Shown here: positions 52,263 through 61,421 of the stretch, piece by piece | Layout of the letters: the number at the start of each line of letters is the position of its first letter | How positions within the stretch are numbered: position 1 is the stretch's first letter | DNA from: Pedobacter psychrodurus | GTDB lineage: Bacteria > Bacteroidota > Bacteroidia > Sphingobacteriales > Sphingobacteriaceae | Assembly: GCF_004331735.1 (NCBI RefSeq) | Contig: NZ_SJSO01000008.1 | Span: 1 to 64,000 of the forward strand | Length of the DNA stretch: 64,000 nucleotides | Reading direction: 5' to 3' | Program-made: the position numbers and the translations under genes | The notes under the pieces: model-generated | Told to the model about the DNA's origin: nothing | The model's input: the letters and a program-made list of their open reading frames with translations, nothing else | Databases searched by the model: none

Positions 52263-53699
52263 TTAATGTCCGCCAGAAAGTTTCTTATCGAAAGAAATTC
52301 CCTGCGATCTTAAAATCCCACTTACTCTCCACGCATAAAATGCCAGATAAGCAAAACAGATAATACCAACTACGTAACTGTATTGGATACCTGTAGCTTC
52401 AGATACAACACCCTGAAGCCAGCTGATGATACCACCACCCATAATCATCATGATGAGAAAACTACTTCCCTGACTGGTGTGCTTACCTAAACCACTTACA
52501 GCTAAAGTAAAAATACAAGGCCATAGTGTGCTACAGAACAAACCAACGCTTGTAAAGGCGTAAACACTTATCATGCCTTTTGTAAGCATGCCGATTAATA
52601 GCGCAGCAATACCAATTGCCGAAAAAATCAATAACATCCTGGCGGGATTACCTTTACTCGCCATATCGGCAGCAATTAATACCAAGATAATTAAACCATA
52701 TACATAAAATGGAGCAAGGTCATGTTTTGCAATTGCATTTACGGCTAAGAAAATACCAAAAGCTAAATATGGTGCAATAAAACGTAATACTTTTTGCGTA
52801 CTCACATTATCCGTAAATGCTTCAACAGCACCCGTCCAACGTCCAATCATCATGCTTGCCCAGTATAGTGAGATGTAAGGAGCAATATCTTTAATGGCAA
52901 ATCCTAAATCTTTCTCCATGTAAGCAGGCAGGTTACTTGCGGTAGAAACTTCTACGCCTACGTAAACAAAAATGGCAATCATACCTAAAACCAACTGAGG
53001 ATATTGTAAAGCAGAGCCCTTAATCGATTTAGTATCATCAACCGACGCTTCTACCAAAGCAGGTCTATCAGGCAAAGACGACATTTTTAAGAAAATAGCA
53101 ACAGCGATAAAGGCAACACCCAAAATTAGGTAAGGAATTTTAACACTTTCTACACTGATATCGGTAGATGCGTTTGCTGCAGAACCGAAAATAGCAAAAC
53201 TCACAATTAGGGGGCCGATAGTTGTACCGAAGTTATTGATACCGCCAGCTAAAGTTAAACGTTGCGAGCCGGTTGTAATCGGACCTAATGCAATTGCCAA
53301 AGGATTGGCCACTGTTTGTTGTAAAGAAAAACCCAATGCAACGATAAATAAACCCGAAAGCATTAAAGGGAACGAGTGCAGGTTTGCCGCTGGATAAAAT
53401 AATAATGTTCCAAGTGCAGAAATAACCAAGCCAAGTGCAAGCGAATTTTTATAACCTAGTTTGTTTACAATATCCTGTCCAATGATAACTGAAATACCAT
53501 TATAAATTAAAGCGCCCACTGTATAAGCTATATAAAATGCCAATGAAACCAATTGACTTTCGGCTTGCGATAAATCAAAAGCTTTTTTAAATACCGGTAT
53601 TAAAATGTCGTTACTGGCGGCTACAAAGCCCCAGAAAAAGAATACCGTGACCAAAGGAATAAATTGCCCCCATTTGGTTTTTGTCTGTTCTGAACTCAT
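52263..53699 (-). CDS. sugar MFS transporter, FucP family
   Basis: This is a major facilitator with about twelve helices, 478 residues, probably a sugar/H+ symporter. The first helix region FFFWGFVAASNDILIPVFKKAFDLSQAESQLV is the family's start, and NPLAIALGPI and ASNLPAYMEKDLGF follow. The late CSTLWPCIFTLAVSGLGKHTSQGSSFLIMMIMGGGIISW is also a FucP/GlcP-group mark. Substrate could be glucose, galactose or fucose; no sugar catabolic genes are nearby to decide. It is a single-gene unit with a terminator. Confidence 0.9.
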   Translation of the reverse strand: MSSEQTKTKWGQFIPLVTVFFFWGFVAASNDILIPVFKKAFDLSQAESQLVSLAFYIAYTVGALIYNGISVIIGQDIVNKLGYKNSLALGLVISALGTLLFYPAANLHSFPLMLSGLFIVALGFSLQQTVANPLAIALGPITTGSQRLTLAGGINNFGTTIGPLIVSFAIFGSAANASTDISVESVKIPYLILGVAFIAVAIFLKMSSLPDRPALVEASVDDTKSIKGSALQYPQLVLGMIAIFVYVGVEVSTASNLPAYMEKDLGFAIKDIAPYISLYWASMMIGRWTGAVEAFTDNVSTQKVLRFIAPYLAFGIFLAVNAIAKHDLAPFYVYGLIILVLIAADMASKGNPARMLLIFSAIGIAALLIGMLTKGMISVYAFTSVGLFCSTLWPCIFTLAVSGLGKHTSQGSSFLIMMIMGGGIISWLQGVVSEATGIQYSYVVGIICFAYLAFYAWRVSGILRSQGISFDKKLSGGH

Positions 53700-53842
53700 T
53701 TTTTAAATTTAGTTTTAGTGGCTCTAAACATAAATAAAAAAAAATGAAAACCAGTAAATTTTATGCAACCTATGCAACAAAAATAAATGTTATTTGTTTA
53801 GGTATAAAATTGCATATTCGCATATTATAAACAATACAATGC

Positions 53843-54469
53843 ATGTTTGAAGCCATATTACTAGGTATAGGAGCAGGGATTATTTCGTCGTTTTTAACAG
53901 GGCCGGTATTTTTTGCAATGATCAAAACCAGCATAGAGAGAGGTTTCAAAGCTGGATTTTCTTTAGCAGTTGGCGTAATTATTAGTGATGTGGTCTTAAT
54001 AGGCCTGGTTCTTTTTGGAAGCCAGTTTTTCGATTACAAAGCAGAATTTGATAAATATGTAGGCACTATTGGGGGCCTATTTTTGTTAGCCGTAGGTATA
54101 TATTACCTGGTTTCTAAAATAACGGTAAATTACGATAGTTCAACTTTACAAAAAGTAAGCAAGAGAGGCTACGTGATAAAAGGATTTTTAATGTGTATCC
54201 TTACCCCATCCACACTAATGTTCTGGATTATTGTAAGCGGAATCATCTCGGTTAAATTGAATAACATGCTGAATGAAAAATTAGTCTGCTTTTTTATCGC
54301 CATGGCCACCCAATTGAGTATAGATGGAGCAAAGAGTTTTTATTCGAGTAAACTCCGTTATAAAATAAAGGAAGATGCGCTTAAAAAACTAAATAAAATC
54401 GCGGGTGTCGTTATCATCTTCTTTGCCATTTGGCTCATCGTTAAAACTTACCTGAAGTTCTACGCATAG
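53843..54469 (+). CDS. LysE family translocator
   Basis: The 208-residue product is an inner-membrane exporter of the LysE/RhtB type, with about six helices. The N-terminal GIGAGIISSFLTGPVFFAMIKTSIERGFKAGFSLAVGVIISD matches the family's PGP-like first region with TGP. The middle GGLFLLAVGIYYL and the late LTPSTLMFWIIVSGII follow. Such proteins export amino acids or related compounds; the substrate is unknown. The start ATG at 53843 is preceded by another ATG two codons out of frame. It is divergent from the sugar transporter gene. Confidence 0.82.
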   Translation: MFEAILLGIGAGIISSFLTGPVFFAMIKTSIERGFKAGFSLAVGVIISDVVLIGLVLFGSQFFDYKAEFDKYVGTIGGLFLLAVGIYYLVSKITVNYDSSTLQKVSKRGYVIKGFLMCILTPSTLMFWIIVSGIISVKLNNMLNEKLVCFFIAMATQLSIDGAKSFYSSKLRYKIKEDALKKLNKIAGVVIIFFAIWLIVKTYLKFYA

Positions 54470-55104
54470 GTTTTAACACAGAGATCACAAAGAAAATCAC
54501 AGAGGACATAGAGTATTGTAAGTAGCTAAGGCCTGGCACACATGGAATCTCCTCACGCTTTGTCACCCTGAGAATAATTTATTGCATAAAAATCAAAATA
54601 AATGACAGTAGAATTTAATGGAAATAAATCTCCCGAGGGATCGTCATTGCGAGAAGGCTTTTTCAGCCGACGAAGCAATCTTTATGGCAGGATCACTAGC
54701 ATGATAGATTGCTTCGTCGTTCCTCCTCGCAAGGACGACCTTTTTTTGGAGTCTGTCAATGGTAGCGGAGTCGAAGGGCAGACCAAAGATTTATTAAACA
54801 CCAATTTTTATTTTTTGAAAACCAGGTACAGTGTTATTATTATCGTTAGTCCTGCCAATGCTGCAAGTCCTCACCCGATAAAGGATCGGGCTTGCGGGCT
54901 TTCCGCGAATGTCAGGTTTATGTAGGAAAATGCAGTAGCATTAATTAAAGATCCTCACATAAATATTCAATCCAACTACGCTACATTATTTGTGTCTTCG
55001 TGCCTTGGTGGTAAAAAATAATGTGCATTGGTCACCTCGAATTTAGCTCAAAGGCTCTCCTTTCCCTGTGGAAACCCAATGTCCTCAGTTGTAAAAAAGC
55101 AAAA
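54470..55104. repeat. repeat-rich gene-free spacer
   Basis: No gene is supported; an open frame at 54602-54925 runs through repeats. It holds a GTCACCCTGA fragment (54556), the second copy of the roughly 120-bp element (54639-54759) and, at 54848-54925, a TGCCAATGCTGCAAG stretch with CCCGATAAAGGATCGGG. Confidence 0.6.
54639..54759 (-). repeat. about 120-bp MITE-like element, copy 2
   Basis: Its reverse complement matches 27132-27252 closely, starting ATTGACAGACTCC and ending GCAATGACGATC. Its inner arms are GAAGCAATCTTTATGG and a GATTGCTTCGTCG partner. Confidence 0.8.
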
Positions 55105-55131
55105 AAATAGCCCATAAAATATGAGCTATTT
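55105..55131 (-). terminator. terminator after the purF-like gene
   Basis: AAATAGCCCAT (55105-55115) pairs with ATGAGCTATTT (55121-55131), with one T-G pair; the minus strand continues with a T-rich run. A second hairpin, AGTCCCC / GGGGATT, lies at 55141-55158. Confidence 0.75.
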
Positions 55132-55164
55132 GTGATTTAAAGTCCCCTTTAGGGGATTTAGGGA

Positions 55165-57066
55165 TTAATAAGCCCTTTGGTTATTTCCTTCTTTCCAGTT
55201 AACAAAAGCTTTATTTACCACTTTGTTTCCACCTGGGGTTGGATAATTTCCTGAGAAATACCAATCTCCTTTGTTTTTCGGACAAGCTTCGTGCAAGTTC
55301 TCTAAACTTTGATAAATTACTTCAACCTCCGCAACAGTACCTTTTGGGGTAATAATCTGTGCAATTTTAGCCGAAATTTCTTCAGGAGTAAATGGTTTAT
55401 AAATTTCTTTAACGTGGTTTACAATTTCCTCTTTAGGTAAAAGTAACGAAGCCTTACACTTAGTATAAACATCTTCAATCACCTGCCACATGCCACGTTC
55501 AGTTAACAACTGAATAGCCGCATCGAAAGCAACGAATTGTCCCATCCTACTCATATCGATACCATAACAATCAGGGTAACGGATCTGAGGTGCAGAAGAA
55601 ACAATAATAATTTTCTTAGGGTGTAAACGGTCAACAATTTTAATGATACTCTGCTTTAATGTAGTACCACGTACAATAGAATCATCAAGCGCAACTAAAG
55701 TATCCTGATGGTTATTGATAATACCATAAGTAGTATCGTAAACGTGTGCTACCATTTCGCTACGGTCTGCATCCTGAGTAATAAAAGTTCTCAGTTTTAC
55801 ATCCTTAACTGCAAGTTTTTCAACTCTTGGTGCCAGCGATAACAAATCATCTAATTGCTGATCGGTTAATGTTTCTTTTTTATGTAAAAGTATATCTTTC
55901 TGGTGTCTGCGAACATATTGCTGTACACCATCAACCATTCCGAAAAAGGCCACTTCTGCCGTATTCGGAATAAATGAGAATACGGTATTTTTTAAATCGT
56001 AATTAACGGACTGAAGAATTTTTTCGCTTAATAAACGGCCTAACTGTTTACGCTCGCGGTAAATTTCTACATCACTTCCTTTTGAGAAATAGATGCGCTC
56101 GAAGGAACAAGATAATCTTTCGGTAGGCTCGCGAAATTGCTCCATGCTTACCTCTCCGTTTTTCTTGATAATTAAAGCATGACCAGGATCGATCTCTTTA
56201 ACATCTTTAAACTGAATATTAAATGCAGTTTGTAAAGCTGGTCTTTCAGAAGCCGCTACAACAATCTCATCATCATAATAATAATACGCCGGACGGATAC
56301 CTGCCGGATCGCGCATAATGAACGAATCGCCATTACCCACCATACCACAGATCGAATACCCTCCATCCCAGGTTTTGGCAGAGCGGCGAAGGATATTGGC
56401 AATATCTAAGTTATCAGATATTTTGTGCGTAATCGCAATATTGTCGTGCCCGTCTTTTTTGTACTGATCGAAAAGCTCTTGGTTTTCATCATCTAAAAAG
56501 TGACCGATCTTTTCCAATACCGTAACAGTATCTGCTTTTTCTTTTGGATGCTGACCTAACTCGTACAATTGCTCCAATAACTCATCAACATTCGTCATGT
56601 TAAAGTTACCTGCAATAACCAGATTACGTGTCATCCAGTTGTTTTGCCTTAAAAAAGGGTGGCAATTTTCGATACTGTTTTTACCATGCGTACCATAACG
56701 CAAATGGCCCATTAACACCTCGCCGATAAAGCTTACGTTGTTTTTGAGCCATTCTGTATCCTGCATTAATTCAGGAGTGTTTTCTTGGATATCAACAAAT
56801 TTGTTCTGTACATATTCGAAGATATCTGCTACCGCATTAGATGCCATGCTCCGGTATCGGCTAATGTACCTACTGCCTGGTTTCATATCCAGTTTAATGG
56901 TGGCAATACCCGCGCCATCCTGGCCCCGGTTATGCTGTTTTTCCATTAAAAGGTATAATTTGTTAAGGCCGTAAAGTGCTGTACCGTACTTTTGCTGGTA
57001 GTAAGAAAGTGGTTTTAACAGGCGAATAAAAGCGATTCCGCATTCGTGTTTTATCTGATCACTCAT
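55165..57066 (-). CDS. class II glutamine amidotransferase, amidophosphoribosyltransferase-like
   Basis: The protein resembles PurF, which makes phosphoribosylamine from PRPP and glutamine in purine synthesis. The ATG at 57066 gives MSDQIKHECGIAFI; Cys9 of CGI is the expected N-terminal nucleophile after processing. The amidotransferase domain includes NRGQDGAGIAT, GHLRYGTHG and NFNMTN. The phosphoribosyltransferase half has the PRPP-loop-like VALDDSIVRGTTLKQSI. At 633 residues it is longer than classical PurF (about 470-510) and has extra sequence around 350-430 and at the C-terminus; this long form is common in Bacteroidetes. Whether it is the main PurF or a paralogue is undecided. Confidence 0.85.
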   Translation of the reverse strand: MSDQIKHECGIAFIRLLKPLSYYQQKYGTALYGLNKLYLLMEKQHNRGQDGAGIATIKLDMKPGSRYISRYRSMASNAVADIFEYVQNKFVDIQENTPELMQDTEWLKNNVSFIGEVLMGHLRYGTHGKNSIENCHPFLRQNNWMTRNLVIAGNFNMTNVDELLEQLYELGQHPKEKADTVTVLEKIGHFLDDENQELFDQYKKDGHDNIAITHKISDNLDIANILRRSAKTWDGGYSICGMVGNGDSFIMRDPAGIRPAYYYYDDEIVVAASERPALQTAFNIQFKDVKEIDPGHALIIKKNGEVSMEQFREPTERLSCSFERIYFSKGSDVEIYRERKQLGRLLSEKILQSVNYDLKNTVFSFIPNTAEVAFFGMVDGVQQYVRRHQKDILLHKKETLTDQQLDDLLSLAPRVEKLAVKDVKLRTFITQDADRSEMVAHVYDTTYGIINNHQDTLVALDDSIVRGTTLKQSIIKIVDRLHPKKIIIVSSAPQIRYPDCYGIDMSRMGQFVAFDAAIQLLTERGMWQVIEDVYTKCKASLLLPKEEIVNHVKEIYKPFTPEEISAKIAQIITPKGTVAEVEVIYQSLENLHEACPKNKGDWYFSGNYPTPGGNKVVNKAFVNWKEGNNQRAY

Positions 57067-57232
57067 TGTGTGGGTTTGAAGCCGCAAAGTTATCCTTTTA
57101 AAACATTACAACCTAAACAAAAGTGTTTTCTTTTATTATGATGAGTTTAAGCTGACAGATGTTCCAAATGTCCACGAATCTGCCTTTGCTACTTAAAATT
57201 ATGTATTATTAATTAGAATCTTTCTAAATAAT

Positions 57233-57263
57233 TTGCATAGTTAGTGTAAAATTAACACTTTTG
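57233..57263 (+). promoter_or_regulatory. possible promoter of the receptor operon
   Basis: TTG at 57233-57235, 20 bases, then CACTTTTG at 57256-57263, a -7 box with CA for TA. The quasi-palindrome AGTGT-N7-ACACT (57243-57259) overlaps it and could be an operator. Confidence 0.4.
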
Positions 57264-57288
57264 CGCTATTATTAAGATTTAGTCTAAA

Positions 57289-60063
57289 TTGAAGAAACTA
57301 TACACATCCCTATTTTTCTTTTTGATTTGCCTCACTGCCTTGGCGCAAATCAAAAACGTGGTTACTGGAAAAGTGGTCGACCCTCAAAACAAGCCATTAG
57401 AACTTGTTAACCTTAAAGTTGTAGAAACCAACCAATACGCTGTTACAGATAAAAATGGATTGTTCAGGATCAATGGATCGGAAACGAACAATATCCTAAC
57501 TCTGGAATTTTCGTACATCGGTTTTCAAAAGTTAAGATTACCCATAGCCATTAAAGCCGGAGAAACCAATCTGGGCAACATTACCTTAAAGGTTTTGGAT
57601 TTAAGTTTGGAGAATATTGAGATTAATGCAAAAAGGAATTATTCGGGTTCAACCAACTCATCGCTGATTATCAACAGGGATATGATTGAGCAAATTCCTG
57701 CACTAAGTGTTAACGATTTGCTGAATCAAATTCCGAATAGAAAAATTCAACCACCATCGTTACAGAATATCCAGAATTTAACCCTTCGCTCTGTTTTTGA
57801 GCCTACTACAACAGGCAGAGATCCCTTTACGCTGAATAACTCATTTGGCGTTGCAATAATAATAGATGGAAATAATATCTCTAATAATGCCAATATGCAG
57901 GGCTATAATCCAGGCTTAAGAGGCCTTGGTAGTACAAGCGTTAGTAGCAACTCATTTGGATTAACAGGTACAACATCTACAAGTTCTTACAGTGGGGATT
58001 TTGCTTATGGTGGTACTGATTTAAGGCAAATTCCAGCAGATAATATTGAGAGTATCGAAGTTATTGCAGGAGTACCTTCCGTAAAGTATGGCGATCTATC
58101 TGATGGAGCCGTTATAATTGAAAGGCAGGCAGGTAAATCGCCGGCATATGTACGTATGCAGGTTCGGGATAATGCAACATCTTATAATTTTTCTAAAGGA
58201 TTTGTACTCAGTCCCAAATTGGGAAGTTTTAATGTAGGCGTAAACTATGTTAATTCTTACGCAGATAACAGAGACAAGATTAAAGCTTATAAGCGTATCA
58301 ATACCAATGCGATGTGGACTAATAGCTTTGGAAAAGAAAAAAGGCTAAAGAATACTTTGAGTTTTGATTATGGCAGAAATCTGGATGGCATTAAAAAAGA
58401 TGACGACGATCCCACAAGCAAAATATTAAATTTCAATAGTTGGAATTTGAGCTTAAGCAACCGTACAAGTTATAGTATTGGAGGTGATTTTATCAAAAAT
58501 ATAAGTTTAAACCTTCGTTATAGTAATTCACACCAACGCACTTATACCGAACAACTTGTAAACAACCCTTATATATTATATAATAATGCAACCGAAACGG
58601 GCCTTACCAACGGTATTTATGATAAAGGTGTTTATACTGCAGTAAGTGATGTAGATGGAAGGCCGGTAACTGCCTCCGCACAATTAGACTTAAATGGAGA
58701 ATTTAGAACTGGAGAAATAAGACATAACTTAAACTTTGGCGGTAATTTTTCTTATGCAGCCAATAATGGGCTCGGAAGGCTTTCAGACCCAAGTCGGGCA
58801 AGGCCTGGTTACAATACTACCGGAAACAGCTTATCAAGCGGTCCGAGCGAGCGATATTACGACTTTTCTCTTGCTTATGCACAAAAAGATTTTGGCTTAT
58901 ACACTGAAGATGTATTTACTTTAAAAATCAACAACCGCGATTTAAATTTTAGAGGCGGGTTGCGTTTAGATGGTCAAAATGGTTTTATAACTCTTTCTCC
59001 ACGAACAAACATAAACTATCAGATAAGCGATGATTTTAGACTAGGCTTTGCCTATGGTCTTTCGGTAAAATCGCCTGGTTTAGCGCAAAGATATCCTGGA
59101 CCGACCTTTGTTGATGTTCCACTGATTAATGCGTATAATGGAAATGCCAACGAAAGTGCAAGTATTTTTTATGTCCAGCGTTTTGATCCTGATGGCAGCA
59201 AATTAAAATCATCAAAAGGACAGACTTTCGAACTTACCGGATTATATAAAATAAAAGATTACCAGTTATCTTTTTCATTATTCAATAAATTAAATACACA
59301 GGGATACAATACAGTTACCCAATATGATATTTTATCTCTCCCTCAATATACTGCCGTTTTTGTACCAGGCTCAAAACCTATCCTCACCCAAAATGGGGTA
59401 AAGAGGTTTCTGATTAACCATAATGAATTTAATAATGACCTTAAAACAGATAACCAGGGTTTCGATTTAATACTGAGCACCCCAAAGTATGAGGCAATAT
59501 CTACTTCGTTTAACATAAGCGGGGGAATATACCGCTCGAATTATCAAGAAACTTCAGATCGATTTGGCAGTACGATTTCTGATAACAACACTATACCTGA
59601 TTATCCGGTTACAGGTGTTTATGCTCCAAGAAAACAAACCACATACTTTAGCTCTGGCAGGGTAACTTCGTCAACACACATTCCTGCAATTAGCCTAATT
59701 GTGCAGTTGACAGCAGAATTTAGTTTCTTAAACAAAACACTTGTTAATGCAAACGATGGTGTACCAAAAGGATATTTTACACGTGATGTAAGATACATTG
59801 AAATCACAAATCCTGATCCAAGTAGCACAGTTTATGGGCACTTATTTATACCTGAAAATGAACTTGTATCAGATAATCAATACCGAATTTATTCAAATTA
59901 CCACTTAAGTCTCGCTAAAGAGATTAAGAAGAGGTTTAGGTTTGCTTTTAATGCCTATAATTTCTTGAACTACCAACCCAGGTACCAAAAACCAGGCAGC
60001 AACACAGTCACATCACCCAACGGGGCACCAACATTTGGTATAGAATTATCCCTGAAACTTTAA
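57289..60063 (+). CDS. TonB-dependent receptor with carboxypeptidase-like regulatory domain
   Basis: The 924-residue outer-membrane receptor starts with TTG at 57289; the signal peptide (KKLYTSLFFFLICLTALAQ) begins right there and no in-frame ATG fits. The regulatory domain is at about 22-100 (VTGKVVDPQNKPLELVNLKV). A plug domain follows (about 120-285), with DLLNQIPNRKI and the VEVIAGVPSVKYGD-like segment IESIEVIAGVPSVKYGDLSDGAVII. The barrel makes up the rest and ends with IELSLKL. No SusD follows; instead a DUF4876 lipoprotein starts 5 bases later, then a DUF6850 barrel and a di-heme peroxidase. The cargo is unknown; a metal or heme-type ligand is possible from context. Confidence 0.87.
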   Translation: MKKLYTSLFFFLICLTALAQIKNVVTGKVVDPQNKPLELVNLKVVETNQYAVTDKNGLFRINGSETNNILTLEFSYIGFQKLRLPIAIKAGETNLGNITLKVLDLSLENIEINAKRNYSGSTNSSLIINRDMIEQIPALSVNDLLNQIPNRKIQPPSLQNIQNLTLRSVFEPTTTGRDPFTLNNSFGVAIIIDGNNISNNANMQGYNPGLRGLGSTSVSSNSFGLTGTTSTSSYSGDFAYGGTDLRQIPADNIESIEVIAGVPSVKYGDLSDGAVIIERQAGKSPAYVRMQVRDNATSYNFSKGFVLSPKLGSFNVGVNYVNSYADNRDKIKAYKRINTNAMWTNSFGKEKRLKNTLSFDYGRNLDGIKKDDDDPTSKILNFNSWNLSLSNRTSYSIGGDFIKNISLNLRYSNSHQRTYTEQLVNNPYILYNNATETGLTNGIYDKGVYTAVSDVDGRPVTASAQLDLNGEFRTGEIRHNLNFGGNFSYAANNGLGRLSDPSRARPGYNTTGNSLSSGPSERYYDFSLAYAQKDFGLYTEDVFTLKINNRDLNFRGGLRLDGQNGFITLSPRTNINYQISDDFRLGFAYGLSVKSPGLAQRYPGPTFVDVPLINAYNGNANESASIFYVQRFDPDGSKLKSSKGQTFELTGLYKIKDYQLSFSLFNKLNTQGYNTVTQYDILSLPQYTAVFVPGSKPILTQNGVKRFLINHNEFNNDLKTDNQGFDLILSTPKYEAISTSFNISGGIYRSNYQETSDRFGSTISDNNTIPDYPVTGVYAPRKQTTYFSSGRVTSSTHIPAISLIVQLTAEFSFLNKTLVNANDGVPKGYFTRDVRYIEITNPDPSSTVYGHLFIPENELVSDNQYRIYSNYHLSLAKEIKKRFRFAFNAYNFLNYQPRYQKPGSNTVTSPNGAPTFGIELSLKL

Positions 60064-60068
60064 TCAGC

Positions 60069-61391
60069 ATGAAAAAGATTTTATTAATAATAGTTATCGG
60101 GTTATTATTTTCCTGCAAAAAAACACATCAGCCTGATGTTCTTCCAACTGACCTTAATGTAAAGGTTGCTTTTGATCTTGCAAATAGCGGTTATACATTC
60201 TCTGTTCTAAATATTACCGTTAGAATTAAAAGCTTAACTTCCGGAAGATACCTCTCGCTTACAACAAACGATAAGGGTTTGGGGACTTTTAATGATCTGC
60301 CCGCAGGAAGGTATGATGTAGATGTAAGCTATACAATATCAGCTGCAGATTATACATCCATAACCGGAATCATTACAACAAAACCAGTGGTATTTAATGC
60401 AACAGAAAAAAACAAGCTGGTTAATAAAGATAATAATGCACTACTAACACTTAATCTTAAAACCGGAGCTATTGGTAACTGGTTAGTGAAACAGGTATAT
60501 TATGCAGGCTCTGACAGAACTTTAGGAGCGCTTTACAGAGATCAGTTTATTGAAATCTATAACAATACAGATGAGACAATGTATGCTGATAGCTTATATA
60601 TTTCTGAAATCTGGGGCAGGCAAAGTACAACTAATACAACTTTCAATTTACAAGCCAATGGGCAATATGACTGGACTAAATCACTAAACATGACAACTGC
60701 CAACGGGGATCCCAATACAGACTTCATATACGCAAAAACGCTTTGTATGATCCCTGGAAATGGCACAACATATCCTGTAAAACCAGGGCAAAGCATTGTG
60801 GTGGCCCAAACTGCATTAAATCATAAATCGCCTTTTACCGGAACTGATGGCGTAACCATTTCTGTCCGCAACCCTGAGTTAACTGTCGATCTGAGCAAGG
60901 CAGATTTTGAAGCTTACTATGGTTCTTTTGTTCCAAGGCCGTTAGATTCGGATATCGATAACCCACTTGTTCCTAACGTTGATGTGCTCTCTTATACAGG
61001 CACAGATATGATTTTGGACAATACCGGTAGAACTGGCATTGCCATTTTTAAAGTAGATAAAACACAGGATGTTAAAAACTGGCCAATGTACAATGAACCG
61101 AGTAAAACTATGCCGTCATCAACAGCACGTAAGTATTATCAGATACCTTCAAGATACATCATTGATGCGATGGAAATCCAGCCAAATGTAGCTTCATCCA
61201 GATTGCCCAAGAAATTAGGAGCCGACCTTGATGCCGGGTTTGCGTTTGTTCCCAAAGGTGCCTATACATCTCAATCTGTTATCCGTAAAACGGAAAAGAT
61301 AGAAAATGGAAGGGTAATACTAAAAGATACCAATAACTCCACAGAAGATTTCGACTTTTTAGATGTCGCTCTACCTAGGGCTTTTAAATAA
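60069..61391 (+). CDS. DUF4876 lipoprotein
   Basis: The 440-residue product is a lipoprotein with lipobox ending at Cys16 (LLFSC). A first beta-sandwich-like domain (about 25-120: VKVAFDLANSGYTFSVLNITVRI, then GTFNDLPAGRYDVDVSY) resembles prealbumin-like or carboxypeptidase-regulatory folds. The remainder (135-420) has FIEIYNNTDETMYADSLYISE, similar to lamin-tail-like surface domains, and VKPGQSIVVAQTALNH. The function is unknown. It sits between the TonB receptor (5-base gap) and the DUF6850 barrel (30-base gap), so it may be the surface subunit that works with the receptor, in place of a SusD. Confidence 0.8.
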   Translation: MKKILLIIVIGLLFSCKKTHQPDVLPTDLNVKVAFDLANSGYTFSVLNITVRIKSLTSGRYLSLTTNDKGLGTFNDLPAGRYDVDVSYTISAADYTSITGIITTKPVVFNATEKNKLVNKDNNALLTLNLKTGAIGNWLVKQVYYAGSDRTLGALYRDQFIEIYNNTDETMYADSLYISEIWGRQSTTNTTFNLQANGQYDWTKSLNMTTANGDPNTDFIYAKTLCMIPGNGTTYPVKPGQSIVVAQTALNHKSPFTGTDGVTISVRNPELTVDLSKADFEAYYGSFVPRPLDSDIDNPLVPNVDVLSYTGTDMILDNTGRTGIAIFKVDKTQDVKNWPMYNEPSKTMPSSTARKYYQIPSRYIIDAMEIQPNVASSRLPKKLGADLDAGFAFVPKGAYTSQSVIRKTEKIENGRVILKDTNNSTEDFDFLDVALPRAFK

Positions 61392-61421
61392 AATACACAA
61401 ACACGCATCATTTCGATTTAC

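Noticed and set aside
54602..54925. 107-codon frame after the LysE gene
   Set aside because: It is mostly the roughly 120-bp mobile-type element and another spacer repeat, so an open frame there is accidental.
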